The notes under the pieces are model-generated. The model worked only from the letters and a program-made list of their open reading frames with translations, had not been told where the DNA came from and did no database searches. Of a stretch of 64,000 nucleotides of DNA, positions 33,632 through 46,116 are shown piece after piece. The DNA is taken from contig JBBHKE010001564.1 in assembly GCA_037447655.1 (NCBI GenBank), positions 32,516-96,515 of the forward strand, written 5' to 3'. The stretch's first letter is position 1, and every line of letters begins with the position of its first letter. The position numbers and the translations under genes were made by a program. Origin of the DNA: Zygnema cylindricum. Taxonomy: Eukaryota > Streptophyta > Zygnematophyceae > Zygnematales > Zygnemataceae.

Positions 33632-36509
33632 ATGGACAACCGGGCGCTGCTCGACGAGCTCATGGGAGTGGACCGAGACCTGCCGCTTGACCGGCAGAAA
33701 AAGAAGAAGCTGCGATATGACGACCCCGAGGTGAGCACTGCTTACTCCCGCCAGTTGGCGTTGAGGAACTCGATGGCCAGGGAATTGATGGTGTAGTTTT
33801 TCTTTCTTTTTTGTGGTGCCTTGACGAAGAGCTAGAGCTCCGGAAATAAGAAATGTCCTAGTCTTTGCCAGGTTTGCCACTATCACTTGGCAGCCTTCTG
33901 TCCTCATGACCTGTTTCCGAATACCAAAAGTGACCTCGGGCCGTGCGGTAAAACACACGATGATGGCTTGCGGGAGGAATATCTCAAGTCAAACAAAGTT
34001 GCTGTGTATGAAAGCGAGCTACTGCAGTACCTAGATCGCCTCATTGCAGACTTAGAAAGGTGAGCAGGGTTCAGACTCACAGGAGCTTTCTTTTTTATAT
34101 CGCCACTCGAAAGGCCATTGTTTAGGCATTCTTTCTTTTTCAAGCTATATGTCTTTTGCCTGGCCTAATTGTAAGCTTGTCAACTCTTATGGCTTCAGCC
34201 GCTTGATGTTACAGTAGTGCATGTTGTCCATAGACCTGCAATGGATTCCTGTGCAGGAAGATTAAACGTTGTCATGAACGACTCGATAAGGAGCTTCCTT
34301 TAACAGACCAAGCCAAGGCAAACAGTGACCGAATTTCTGGCATAGCCATGGAGGTGCAGGCTCTTCTCAAGCAAGCAGAAAATGAAGGGGAGGAAGGGCA
34401 GGTGGACCTTGCACAGGCTACTATGGCGAAGGTGGTACATTGCCCTTGCTGATGCATCTGATTTTGCAATCACCATTTTCAAAAATTTACCCATCTTCTT
34501 TTACATTATGTTGTATAGTAATTGTATGTGTATGTGTTCCTATGCTTTGAAAAAATTTCCATTGTCGTTTGTCATCTTTTTGGCTTGCATTGAGGCGGCC
34601 TAGAAGTAATGGCTTTCATTTTCGGCCTTGCATTTAACAGGTGGATGCATTGAATAAGGAGAAGGAGGCGTTGGTACGGGCGGTTGTACCTGAGTTTGCA
34701 GTGTCATCTGTTTTGGAAAAAGAGAAGCGGATGCAGGTTTGCGAAGTGTGTGGTGCCATGCAGGCTTCGACTGACACAGAGAAACGCTTGGCCTCGCATC
34801 TAGAAGGGAAGCAGCACTTGGTACGGATGTCTAACTGTCATGTCAATGGCAAAACAATTCAATGCTTGTCTCACTGTTCAAAGTAGTCATGAAGTTTCCA
34901 GTCTCACAAGGCGGGAACCACCTCACGTGAATTTTCAGTCACTGACTGCTAGCAGAATCATTTTCTTGGACCTCCCCTAACTGTATTTTCAAACAACCAG
35001 CAGATAATGCCATCAACTTCCCAGCTATCTTAGCTGCTGAAGAAATTACTTGACAAAAGTTGTTGTTTCATCTTGACGAAACCATATGAGGCTGGCACGG
35101 TAATACTTGTGTGAGATGTCTGCAGAAGCGTCGCAGCATATGTTATGACCGTTTCTGCTGTCACAGGAAGGAAGCATTCTCTTGTGTTTGTTATCGCAAT
35201 AAGGAAACTTAGTGGTGTCAGGATTTCTTTCCATTACGCATAATCCACAACTGCAGCCAGAAAATTAGCTCGCATACTTGCTGTCCAGAGCGGAGCATTT
35301 TGTCAATTTGGTGGCTGTTTTGCTCAGACGATTCTCAACACCGATGTTCTGAACCTTGTAATACGGCATGTCGTAGTTTTGGCGTTCAGATCACTTGTCG
35401 CCTCTCATTTGACTGCAATTTCACTCTTCAGAGAGAATGAGAGGAAGATCGGGCGCTGGAATTTTTTGGCTTTTTTTTTACATGCAGGGTTATTACAGAA
35501 TAAGGCAGATGGTTGCTGAGCTCCGCAAAAAACGTGAAGCTGAGAGAGAAGCCCGGCGCAAGGATGCAGCAGCAAATGGGACAACCTTAGATTCTAACGA
35601 CGAGAAAGCTGTAACAGAAGCTGAGATTGCCTCTGACACGGCCCCTAGAGAACGAGTAAGACCACATGCACCGAAGCCTATTTTCTTGTTGTATACCAAG
35701 ATAGAAGTGACACCTATTTGGCATGTTTAATTCAGTAATAGATTGGCAGTGATTGACAGACAAATGGTTATCATTTTTATGTATGATTCCCTGAGCATAA
35801 ATATCAAGCTATGACTGAATCTGACTGAATTTGTATACTTGTTCATGTCACAGAATGGAAGGGGTGAGCGGGAACGTGAGTTGAGACGAGATAGAAGGTA
35901 TTTTCCTTCATCTGCTTGCGACCATGTAGAGATTTTCCCTCTTCTCCCTCTCCCCCTCCTCCCTCCCCCTCCCACCTCTCCCCTCTCCCTCTCCCTCCCC
36001 TCTCCTGTCTCTATCCCTCAGTCTCTCTCTTTTTGTCAGTCTGAAATGCCGGCGCTTTCAACGGTTGTGTGCTTAAGCTTATCGAAGTATGAGAGAGAAA
36101 AATTGTACTACAATCAGTTTTGTGTTTGGGAAAATGGAAATAAATCCAATTTTGGTACATCATGGAGTCCTGTCCTCCTCTTGTAGTGGCCTTATGCTGC
36201 TCTCACTGTGGTTGTCTGGACAGTCGAAGCCACGAGAAGGACAGACCCGGTTGGGATAACGACCGTGATCGTGATCGGCATAGAGATCGTGATCGTGACA
36301 GAGACAAGGATCGGCATCGCGACCGTGATAGGGATAGGGAAAGAGATCGGGATAGGGACCGGGACAGGGAACGAGATCGGGATCGGGATCGACATCGAGA
36401 TCGAGAGAGGGACTGGGATCGGGACCGAGATATTCGCAAAGATAGGGACCGCGATCGTGACAAGGAGGGCAGTAGTCGAAGAAGGGAGAGAGATCGTGAA
36501 AAGCGGTAG
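33632..36509 (+). CDS. LUC7RL: LUC7-related U1 snRNP protein (LUC7-RL type)
   Basis: LUC7 proteins bind the U1 snRNP and help select 5' splice sites. Seven exons: 33632-33730, 33872-34059, 34257-34431, 34641-34820, 35488-35655, 35854-35897 and 36224-36509. All introns are GT..AG and every phase agrees, giving 379 residues. Start MDNRALLDELMGVDRDLPLD is the family N-terminus. Exon 2 has the first zinc finger (VCHYHLAAFCPHDLF, then SDLGPCGKTHD). Exon 3 is coiled coil. Exon 4 ends in the second finger (CEVCGAMQASTDTEKRLASH and GKQH). Exon 5 begins GYYRIRQMVAELRKKREAER; the tail is an Arg-Asp/His dipeptide-rich region of about 85 residues. Zinc ligands C, C, C, H and C, C, H, H are all present. 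The form without an SR tail but with RD repeats resembles plant LUC7-RL. Looks intact. Confidence 0.93.
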
Positions 36510-37697
36510 CATATTGTGGAATTTTTCTTTTTCTTTTTTTAAAGTAGGAGTGGCAATAATGCAGTTGTGTCTTGAACACATTAGGAATCCTTGATTCGGC
36601 ATTTTGCCTTGTGATGTACGTTTCCGACATGTTGTGATGGATTTCCGTCGGGCCAAAAAACCCAAGCCCCCAATGATTGCATCCATTTTTAATCTTCTCG
36701 TGTTTTTCTCTCAAAGTTCTTCAACGGTTTGGCAGGGACCGTGACATTGGTGATGGTCATGATTCCTATCAATGCAGTGTCGAAACTGCAAGGAAAAAAC
36801 AAAAAATAAAAAACTGTTTATAGCGGTGTTTTGTTGATCCCTGTTGGTCATGCATTTCAAGGATGCCGGTTGACGAATGATGTCACTTGGACCAGGAGGC
36901 TGCAATTGTTTGTGAAATCTTTTCCTGGCCTCGGAGTTTAATACAATCGTAGCATAACAATTATGTTCTTTAGGAGGTGACAGAGTTGATCTACTTAAGC
37001 TGTTAATCTGATAAATGTAGAATAATAAATGTGTTCTTTAGGAGATAACAGAGAATAAAGTCTACCCCTCGGTCAAAGAGATACAGATTGACATCACACG
37101 GGAGTCAAAACTGGACTCTCTCGTTGTGATTCAAAATCTCCCGGTTACACATTCAGCCAGTGTGGGGGATTTGAGACGGCAGAGGACCATACGTGTTTGT
37201 GTTCTTTATATTTTTATGTGACTTTACATGAGCTTTCGTCAGTCTTGGTATGTACTCCCCGTCGTCATTGTATCCTAATAACACAAGTCACAACTTTTTC
37301 TGGCCGTTAATGGTGATCTATTTATTGGAGTGTTTTACATTCTGTTGCGCCGCCTTACACTAAATTTGTGTTACGGGTACTATCTTTGTTTTAATGCCAT
37401 TATCTTCTTTCTTCTAGTGATGGGCAATGTAGCACCCACAGATGTAATCTCACTGTAGTAGGTGATAGGCTCTTCAATCGCAACCAATGTATGCGTCGAT
37501 CACGCCACACCATGCCGCATGGTTTCACATATTTCCAGTGCACACCTGCGTTTGAGCGGTAGACTCCAATGGGTCTTATATGGTTTTCCATTACTACATA
37601 AGCTGCGAGTATCCAGGATTGCTGGTTATGAAGGTAAGACATGTTGGACTCCATATGACATCTTGATTGGTGCTGGAGGCTATGCACCACTCCGAGA
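36510..37697. other. LUC7-RL 3' region, no further gene seen
   Basis: Follows the LUC7-RL stop. No polyadenylation signal can be assigned with confidence, and no repeat shared with the rest of the window until the element at 37698. Confidence 0.3.
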
Positions 37698-38990
37698 CTA
37701 GGGTGTGTCTCCATGTACTTGAAACTTAGCGAACGAACTTTATTTTTTAGCGCAGATCCAGCGGACCCGGATTTCAGGTGTCCCTGTGTGTAACAACGAA
37801 ACTGTTTCTTAAGAGTGTGACAATTGTATACGCTAATAATGCCCCTGACGACTGACAACATCTACAATCTGTGATGACGCACGTTATTTTTTGTAACTAG
37901 TTGTGACGTCGCATGACTTTTCGTGTGTCCCCATGTAATTGTCACTTAGCCGACCTAGTTTGTATTGTAGGGAAGATTCTACGAAAACGGTTTTCAAGTG
38001 TCCCAATGCTTAAAAACGAAATTGCTACTAAAGTCTGTAGCAATTGTACAAGGGTATATCTCCATGTACTTGTAACTTAGCAAACTTATTTTGTTTTTTA
38101 GCGCAGATCCGGCGGACCCGGATTTCAGGTGTCCCTATGGTGTAGCAACGAAATTGTTACTTAAGGGTGTGACGATTGTATACGTCGACACTGCCCGTGA
38201 GGCTGTCAACGTCTACAATCTGTGATGTCGCACGTTATTTTTGTAACTTATTGTGACGTCGCATGTCTTTGCGTGACATTGTAGCCGTAACGCCTTCCAG
38301 CCTGTGCCATTTCATGATTGAAGAAGATTCTCTTTGCCTTTACGTCTCCTGTCCAGTCGACGTGATATGGCATCGAAATCTTGAGACCCCTGCTAAAAAA
38401 AACATGTACCGAACGAAAGCGGATAAAACAAAACAAATTGTGTACTTTTCCCCCATCGTACTGAATGCAAACGGACAAAACATAGCGAATCGTGTACTTT
38501 TCCCCATCGTACTGAATGCAAACAGACAAAACATAGCGAATCGTGTATTTTTCCCCATCGTACTGAATGCAAACGGACAAAACATAGTGAATCGTGTACT
38601 CTTCCCCATCGCACTGAATGCAAACGGACGAAACATAGCGAATCGTGTACTTTTCATCGTCGCTTAAATTCGTTTGAAATTTTTGAGAAACTGCAAGACG
38701 TGCAAATATGTGTTCCTACTTGTTTACCGAAAATATTTTGTTTTAAAACACATCGTTGAAGTGTTTTAAATAAAAGTTTGAAGATGACGTTTCTTGTCGT
38801 GGCGGTGGGTCGAAAAATACAAGATGACAACATGTAGTACATTCTAATTCGACGATGACGTAAAATGTACCTCTCCTTTTTAAAATTTTATCGTACGGTT
38901 AGAACTTACGCAGTACGACGCTAAGTTTAGAGGAAAACGACATAAAAAATACCCTTACTTTGGCACATGGAGACATACCCTAAGTCGACA
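37698..38990. mobile_element. TIR element (GGGTATGTCTCCATGT ends), nested copies
   Basis: Left end agggtgtgtctccatgtact (37698), a second copy agggtatatctccatgtact (38050), and an inverted right end acatggagacataccct (38966-38982). Flanking TA on both sides suggests a TA target duplication. It contains repeated blocks (gcagatccggcggacccgga at 37755 and 38103; tgtgacgtcgcatg). No transposase is seen. Related blocks lie at 39000-39200 and 41665-42170. Confidence 0.6.
38440..38655. repeat. 51-bp tandem repeat, four copies
   Basis: Unit gtgtacttttccccatcgta continuing through ctgaatgcaaacggacaaaa to catagcgaatc. The four units differ by a few bases each. 51 is a multiple of three, so all frames stay open across it and give a repeated 17-residue pattern on either strand. 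Openness is therefore not evidence of coding. Confidence 0.9.
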
Positions 38991-39449
38991 ACGCGTGTGA
39001 CAGTTGTCAACGTCTACAATCTCTGTTGTCGCACCTTATTTTTTGTACCTACCTGTGACGTCGCATGTCCTTGCGTGACATTGTAAACATACATTGCATT
39101 CGCGTCTGTAGTCTGGCCGCCCGTGAAATGGCATCGGAATCTTGAGACCCCTGCAAAAACAAAAAAAACCTTAATGGACATAAAGGGACAAAAATAAATG
39201 CTTTTCCTCGTCGTCTGAAATTTTCTGAAAAATATGTAAAATTTGACATTTCAAATTTGACAATCCAACCGACGGCATTTCGCAAAAGCAAAGTCCGTGA
39301 AAGCACCTCTCTCTCTCCCTCTCCCACTACCGCGTCTATCTCACAATTCTTGCAATGAAAAACTTCAATAATGGCATCAAATGAAAGATCGTTGATAAAG
39401 ATTTCTTTAGACTATCTTTGGCCGTATTTTGATGGCAAGTAGAGTGAGA

Positions 39450-40430
39450 TGCAATTATGTGTCCCCCATTTGACTACAAAATTCAGGAAGCCTCTAGATA
39501 GTTTTTGACCAACCCTTCTTCAGCTAGGATCACAGCTACCCAAGTTGACAAACAAACAATCTGACTACACCCCTGTGCATACGTAGCAAAAGAAGTCATT
39601 GAAAACGCCCAATCAAGCGATAAGTTATCAAGTGGCAAAGATGCCAAAATATATGCAAGCTCATTGGGAGAGAGGGCGCTACCTCCTAAATTTCCTACGT
39701 CCTAAACCCCTCTCACAACACCTATCACTAATATACGAACCAATCAGAGAACCGTAAAGTACAAAAAGGTACTGTGGTCGGTGTACTTTCTGTACGGTTT
39801 GTGTACGACTCGGCCATTGAGTGGACGCATGTCTCCTCCGGACTCGCCCTCATGCTCTCCGGGATTCCCGCTTCCCAATATTATCTTGCGACGTGGCCCC
39901 AGGTCATGTCACGCCCGAAAACCGCCAAAGCGATCATTCCGGGATCTCGGGGATGATTCGTGTCGTTGGATCTTAAACGGCTTTTAATGCTAGCCGTTGA
40001 AAATCAATGTCCGGTAAATTTGTTTCGTGCGGTTTCATGTTCGCACGGTAATCCAATTTGTTTCTATGTTACTTATCCGTAATTGAATAAATCGGATTAG
40101 TGAACTTTGACACATCTAAATACTAATTACACCCCATGTACTCTAACGGACTTCAACGACAGACCAGTTAAGGCTGACGGCTACGCCTCGCTTTGCCGGT
40201 CGGAGGTTCGAGTCTTGCCGGACTCAACCGTTTTGTTACTAAACCTTTTTCTGACCTGCCTAATGAGCCAAGGCAGCCATGGCTCCACCACCCTCTCTTT
40301 TTAACAGTGATTACAACATGTATGGGGGAAAGAGGGAGGAGGTGGAGGCAGACTGCCTGCCCTTTTCTTTTCTGTTTTCACTAGCCTATTCAGTCTTAGA
40401 AAATACCTCATAAATCAAATAATTTCAACA
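39450..40430 (-). mobile_element. Solo type-1 Copia LTR with perfect TSD
   Basis: Plus strand from tgcaattatgtg to aatttcaaca (minus: TGTTGAAATT..). Perfect 5-bp target duplication tgaga at 39445-39449 and 40431-40435. Carries the tRNA-like segment at 40142-40230, with a clean B box (ggaggttcgagtct). A single intact LTR between duplications indicates LTR-LTR recombination. Confidence 0.92.
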
Positions 40431-40461
40431 TGAGAAAGGACTAAAAGATATAATCAGGAAA

Positions 40462-41042
40462 CCATGGCGGAAAGTTTTAGAATTTGTGACGTCCGCGCTT
40501 TCATAGAGCGTGACGTCAAAATGTCACAAACCTTAAACATCTACAATGTCACAAATAACTAGACGCCTACAACCGTCGCTATTTTGTAAACGTCATCAAT
40601 TATCGCGAGTGTTATAGTCGTCAACAACCGTCACAAATTACACCCACGTCAACATCCGTCACTTTTTAAAGTAACAAGTTAATTCCGTTATGTCGGAATG
40701 CTTGAAAATAGTAGGGAGAATCTTCGCTAAAGGGTACATCACCGTGTAATCGGTACTTTGATATAGTATTTTGTACTCTATTAAGATTCTCCGTACTACT
40801 TTGAAGAGCGTCCTAATGTGCGAAAATGAAATTTGAACTTTGACATGTGACGGTTGTAGACGGATGAAGACGACTATAAAACTTTCGACAATCGATGACG
40901 CCTACAAAAACAGCGACAGTTGTAGACGTTTAGCTTTTTGTAATTTTGTGACATTGTATATGTTTATGGTTTTGTGACATTCTGAGGCCATGCTCACTTT
41001 TGATAACCTCAATGTCACAAATTCGAGAACTTTCCGCCATGG
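40462..41042. mobile_element. MITE-like element with ~30-bp TIR (CCATGGCGGAAAGTT..)
   Basis: Left end ccatggcggaaagttttaga and right end, inverted, ccatggcggaaagttctcga; both continue into atttgtgac. The interior has many short gtcacaaa / cgtctacaa / tgacgtc motifs in both orientations, consistent with a foldback or Mutator-like derivative. No coding. The target duplication is unclear. Confidence 0.8.
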
Positions 41043-42307
41043 CTATCCGATTTCAATTTTTTTACTTTTCTCACTCGACTTGGCATAAAAATATACATAG
41101 AGGTAGTCAAAATAATTATTTTTCAAATATCTTTCATTTCATACCAGTAGTGTCGTGCCTCATTCTAAAAAGTGAGAGATAAAAGCGATAGTGTAAGAGG
41201 GAGAGGGGAGAGGCGACGACGACGCAAAATTCTGCAAATGACCTATGAATGAAAGTGGAGGTCCGAGACCCCTGGAGATTTTTTTCTGCACATGCTCGTC
41301 TTTACCGTACATGCACATGACGGGCAGGGATAAAAATAGCGAGTGCTCTCCCTCTTCCTAAAATTTTCCCACTCATGTGGCGCGTGCATGGGCCGTTTTT
41401 CATTCGTTGTTTGGGTGATACTTTCCATGAAATCCTCTCGCGAGGCGATTTTTGATGAAGTCTTTTGACGTGCTAGATTCTCTTGCTCGGGAGTCGAAAA
41501 AAGAAAATGCCAAAATTCGTTAACATGAAACATGAATACATTCAAAATATCGACTTGACGTTTGTTGTACTTTTAAAGAATTGATTTTTTTTTTACAGCT
41601 AGAGTTTTTCTCATACGAAACTTCGTTTTGGGTGAAAACAACATAATAAAGTCAATACTTTAATACATGGGGACGTACCATAAGTTTCAGTTACATGGGA
41701 AAGTGCCCTTATTTTTGTACTTAATTGTGACGTCGCATATCTTTGCGTGATATTGTAAAAAATAAACATACATTGCCTTCACGTCTCCAGTCTGGTCGCC
41801 GTGAAATGGCATCGAAGTCTTGAGACCCCTCAAAAAAAAAATCATAATGGACGCAAACGGGCAAAATAAAACAAGTCGTGTAGTTTTCCTCGTCGTCTGA
41901 AATCTTATGAATATTTTGTAAAATTTTACACTTGTGAATCTTCTTTACTACTTCTCTTATATGTTTTTAATTAAAGTTTGAAGTTGACGTTTCTTGACGT
42001 GGCCATGGGTCTACAAACACAAGGTGACGACGTGTAGTAAATTCTAAGTTTTAGGATGACGCAAATTGTAATTTCACTTATTTCACTTTCTTCCTACGGC
42101 TGTAACTTAAGCGGAACGGCACTGAATTTTTGATGAAAACAATAGATGAAAACCTTACCTTGGACATGGGAACACGATTTAATGGTAGTTTCTATTAGCG
42201 AACGGAAACCTTAATCCGCGTTTGCTATATAGCAACTTATTTGTTTGTATGCCAGTTTGGTGCATGAAATACCAAGACAAATAGGCTTTGTATTGTTTAC
42301 GTTACAG
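41043..42307. other. Remnant of the 37698-type element and unassigned DNA
   Basis: 41665-42170 shares blocks with 38230-39060 (tgtgacgtcgcatatctttg, ctggtcgccgtgaaatggca, gtgtagtttt..cgtcgtctga). The rest is unassigned; no gene seen. Confidence 0.45.
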
Positions 42308-43268
42308 TACATTGTTGTCTATAGCCATTTTCAGCCATGGATTTACCCTCGGAAGCACCACAGACTAGCCCAAAAACAGCCTACTTTGAGTCCACTCAGA
42401 ATTCTACAGAATAAACAAAACAGGCTGAAACTACCCGAACAAATATTTTATACGCCACTTAGTGTTCCCACAAATTTTCATATAAAAATACCTAACACAC
42501 TTATCACATCACTCAGTCAAAGTTGCAGAAAAACAACCTGCCATAACTTTGATAAATCTGACCAAATTCACAATGAAGCCCCAAGCAAACCAGACAAAAA
42601 CAATTGGTATGCAAATTTGCCACAATATAAAACATAAAACAAAGAAATCACATGCATAATTTCACAAGGTTGTGCCCAAAGATCACAATGATCTTCCAAT
42701 TTGAAAACTCCAAAAAAACTGCATTGCAATTTTTCCATACAAGGAATTCCTAACTCCAAAATATTTTAAGTCCTATATGTACAAGTGAACCTGCCGCTGA
42801 TATAAACCGTTGGTCGACCAGTACATTTAATCTTATAAAAAAAAAACCCGTCGTCAACTGTACACAAATATTTACAACAAACCTAAAACTAACAGCCGCT
42901 AAATTGAAGTAGTACGCGGTCAAAGTTTGCCCGTTGAAATGACGGCGTAGTCAATATTCCTCTTCCAAAAATGACGGCACAGTCCGTCTGCCGTCCGCAC
43001 ATTCTTTCATCACCGAAGGTGAACCTCCACGTGTAAACCCGGTCCCCAAACGACAATGTACTTTTCATCATCCGGAACACACAATCTTGATTTCCCCACG
43101 GACCGACACGTGTGCCTGGAGTGTACTCAACCCGTGTACTCCCTTCGGACTTACATACCACACTAAAAACCTTTCTACGATAAATCAGCCTGCACCAAAA
43201 ACGACTAAGTCCGAAATCTCTTTCTCACACACGAGATATAGAGAGGACTAAAGGTTTCCAAAACAACA

Positions 43269-44300
43269 CTCCCATAAACCTTTAGACTCTCTCAGCCACT
43301 AAGTCATAATTCCTCTTTGCCAAACTTCAATTTAGGTGCCGATAAAGCCTTAGTCATCATATCGGCTACAATCATCTCATCCGGCAATTAGTTGAGTTTC
43401 AAATTTAAATTTAAAATTTAGTTTAATCATTTCAAAATGTTGTTGTTTTTTTCTGTTTTTTTTAAAGTTAGTTTCGTGCATCCATGAAGCCACGTCACCA
43501 GCTGTCACACATGTCTCCTCCCCCAAGCTACCTCCTCAGCTGAATCCGCCATCTATCTCCGGCCAATTTTCCCCTCACCACTGTTTCCGCTACCTGCCAT
43601 CTCTCTATGTCTTAAAAACTTTCTTTTTTTTCAACCGATTTCAAAATCGAAAAAAATAAATCCGATATTCCATAATAATTACTAAATGTGAAAGATAGCT
43701 ACCTCCATAAAATTGCTTTTCACGATGTTTTCTTTTGACCACTTTTTGCACATGTTTCTTCTACAGTTGAACCTTTGAATTCTACTTTTTTTCCTCATTT
43801 TCTTAATGTATTTTGGTATTCCATCAATTTTTGCATTTTTATTTTCTTTCCTAATGTTATAAACTTCCCTTCTTACTCCAATTTTTTTAACACTTTTTCT
43901 CTGTTCTTCTCCAAGTGCATTAATCTTCTCATGCAAATTATTTTCAGTTTCCACTTCCAAGTGACCTTCACTTCCTCCAACTATTCTCACTTCATTCACC
44001 TCTTCTTCTTGTAAATCTTCATCACTCACCAATTTGTTGTCGAAAATATCAAAAAGATTGACAGAAACGGAATCCTTTTCTGTCACCTCTTTCTCCACTC
44101 CATTTTCGGTGACAACAATTTTTTCCCTTCCTTCCCCATTTTCCACATTTTGAAAAACAACAGTTGGAAGGTATACAAATTCGTCCACGAGAAGTGTAAC
44201 CCCTCGTGTAGGGGGTTGAACTCGATTGTCATCCCATCCGTTTCTAAACTTCCTTGTGACACATGCACTTTAATAGAACGAGCATACTCTAAAGGTATGC
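43269..44300 (-). pseudogene. Element C remaining interior: protease-region remnant and pol tail
   Basis: 44268-43682 encodes an unrecognised acidic stretch beginning after HVSQGSLETDGMTIEFNPLH (minus). 43400-43300 encodes MIVADMMTKALSAPKLKF, the end of Copia RNase H. Integrase and RT are deleted. The polypurine tract gggagtg lies next to the 3' LTR. Confidence 0.65.
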
Positions 44301-44403
44301 CCTAAATTATTACAGTAAAACAATTTTCTGATTCACAATTTTTTCTATTTTTTTGAAACTGTGATTTAACGCCCAAAAAATTCCCCCTATCCTTTAAAGC
44401 CTC

Positions 44404-44968
44404 TTAATTCTTCTCTTCATCTAAAACAAATCTGATTGCTAAAAGTAAGTTCCAATCCTTTTTATCAACTTGTTTTAATCTATCTAAAGCACACATATAC
44501 TCCCTAGGTAATCCTTTCATTAATAGGAGAGCCTTTTGAGCATTTGTAAAATTTCCTCCTGCAAAATCATTTTCTACAAACAATCTTTGTAAACTAGGGC
44601 AATGTTTCGACATGCTACCTCTAGCATACTTATATTCAACTATTTTTGTAACACTACTCATCCAGTGATACAAATAAGTCTTTTGATATGTACGTTCTAA
44701 CCACTTCCATAATTCAGCTGCACTTTCCTAATCAAGGTCAGTCTTTACAAGTTCCTCAGTCAATGATAGCTTGATAATCCGCAAACACTCATTGTTATTC
44801 TCCTCCCATCCAGCCGATGATTTAGCACAAGTCCCATCCACTACATCCATTAGCTCCCTCAACTTGAAGTAGCCCTCCATAATACTCCTCCAATAGTAAT
44901 ATTGAGAACCATCAAATATAGGTAATTTTGATTCATCCAATATGAGTAGCCATGGGCGTGGGCCCATA
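44404..44968 (-). pseudogene. Copia element C gag (UBN2-type)
   Basis: Starts at the ATG overlapping the primer-binding site (gtt ATG GGC CCA). LPIFDGSQYYYWRSIMEGYF, then ECLRIIKLSLTEELVKTDLD, a stop, then AAELWKWLERTYQKTYLY, ALLLMKGLPREYMCALDRLK and LAIRFVLDEEKN. This is the typical plant Copia Gag helical domain; no zinc knuckle remains. One stop and one frame break. Confidence 0.85.
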
Positions 44969-46116
44969 ACCTATTGTCCATAGCCATTTTTAGCCATGGA
45001 TTTACCCTCGGAAGCACCACAAACTAACCCAAAAACAACCTACTTTGAGTCCACTCATAATTCTACAGAATAAACAAAACAGGCTGAAACTACCCGAACA
45101 TATATTTTATACGCCACTTAGTGCTCCTATAAATTTTCATATAAAAATACCAAACAGACTTATCACATAGCCTAATTTGGGTCCACTCAGAATTCTACAG
45201 AATAAACAAAACAGGCTGAAACTACCCGAACAAATATTTTATACGCCACTTAGTGTTCCCATAAATTTTCATATAAAAATACCAAACAGACTTATCACAT
45301 CACTCAGTCAAAGTTGCAGAAAAACAACCTGCCAGAACCTTGATAAATCTGACCAAATTCACAATGAAGCCCCAAGCAAACCAGACACACAATTGGTCTG
45401 CAAATTTGCCACAATACAAAACATAAACCAAAGAAATCACATGCATAATTTCACAAGGTTGTGCCCAAAGATCACAATGATCTTCTAACTTTTAAACTCC
45501 AAATTAACTGCTTCGCAGTTTTTCCATACAAGGAATTCCTAACTCCAAAATATTTTAAGTCCTATATGTACAAGTGAGTCTGCCGCTGATATAAACCGTT
45601 GGTCGACCGGTACACTAAACCTTATCAAACAAAAACGTGCCGTCAACTGTACACAAATATTTACAACAAACCTAATACTAACAGCCGCTAAATTGAAATA
45701 GGGCAACTGTACATAAATATTTACAACAAACCTAAAACTAACAACCGTTAAATTGAAATAGTACTCAGTCAAAGTTTGCCCTTTGAAATGACGGCGCAGT
45801 CAATATTCCTCTTCCAAAAATGACGGCAGACTTCGTCCGCCGTCCGCGCATTCTTTCATCACCGAAGGTGAACCTCCACGTGTAAACCCGGTCCCCAAAC
45901 AACAATGTACTTTTCATCATCCGGAATACACAATCTTGATTTCCCCACGGACAGACACGTGTGCTTGGAGTGTACTCAACCCTTTTACTGCGTTCGGACT
46001 TACATGCCACACTAAAAACCTTTCTACGATAAATCAGCCTGCACCAAAAACGACTTAGTCGGAATCTTTTTCTCACACACGAGATATAGAGAGGACTAAA
46101 GGTTTCCAAAACAACA

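Larger units (their letters stand above)
42313..46116 (-). mobile_element. Copia element C, internally deleted, TSD TACAT
   Basis: Complete element on the minus strand: 5' LTR 46116-44972, internal 44971-43269, 3' LTR 43268-42313. Perfect duplication tacat at 42308-42312 and 46117-46121. LTR ends are TGTTGT...ACAACA. The interior keeps gag and the last codons of pol only, so it is a non-autonomous derivative. LTR lengths differ (956 and 1145 bp); the 5' copy has a duplicated block of about 130 bp (45045-45300, ctcagaattctacagaataa). Confidence 0.9.

Noticed and set aside
36160-36714. Asp/Pro/Arg-rich frames opposite the LUC7-RL RD tail
   Set aside because: Mirror of the RD-encoding repeat; the plus-strand gene has full splice and zinc-finger support.
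38248-38667. Repeated VLSVCIQYDGEKYTIR-type protein
   Set aside because: Product of a 51-bp non-coding tandem array; all frames stay open together.
40142-40230. Functional tRNA gene
   Set aside because: B box is good but stems do not pair as a tRNA, and the segment sits at a fixed position inside a repeated LTR.
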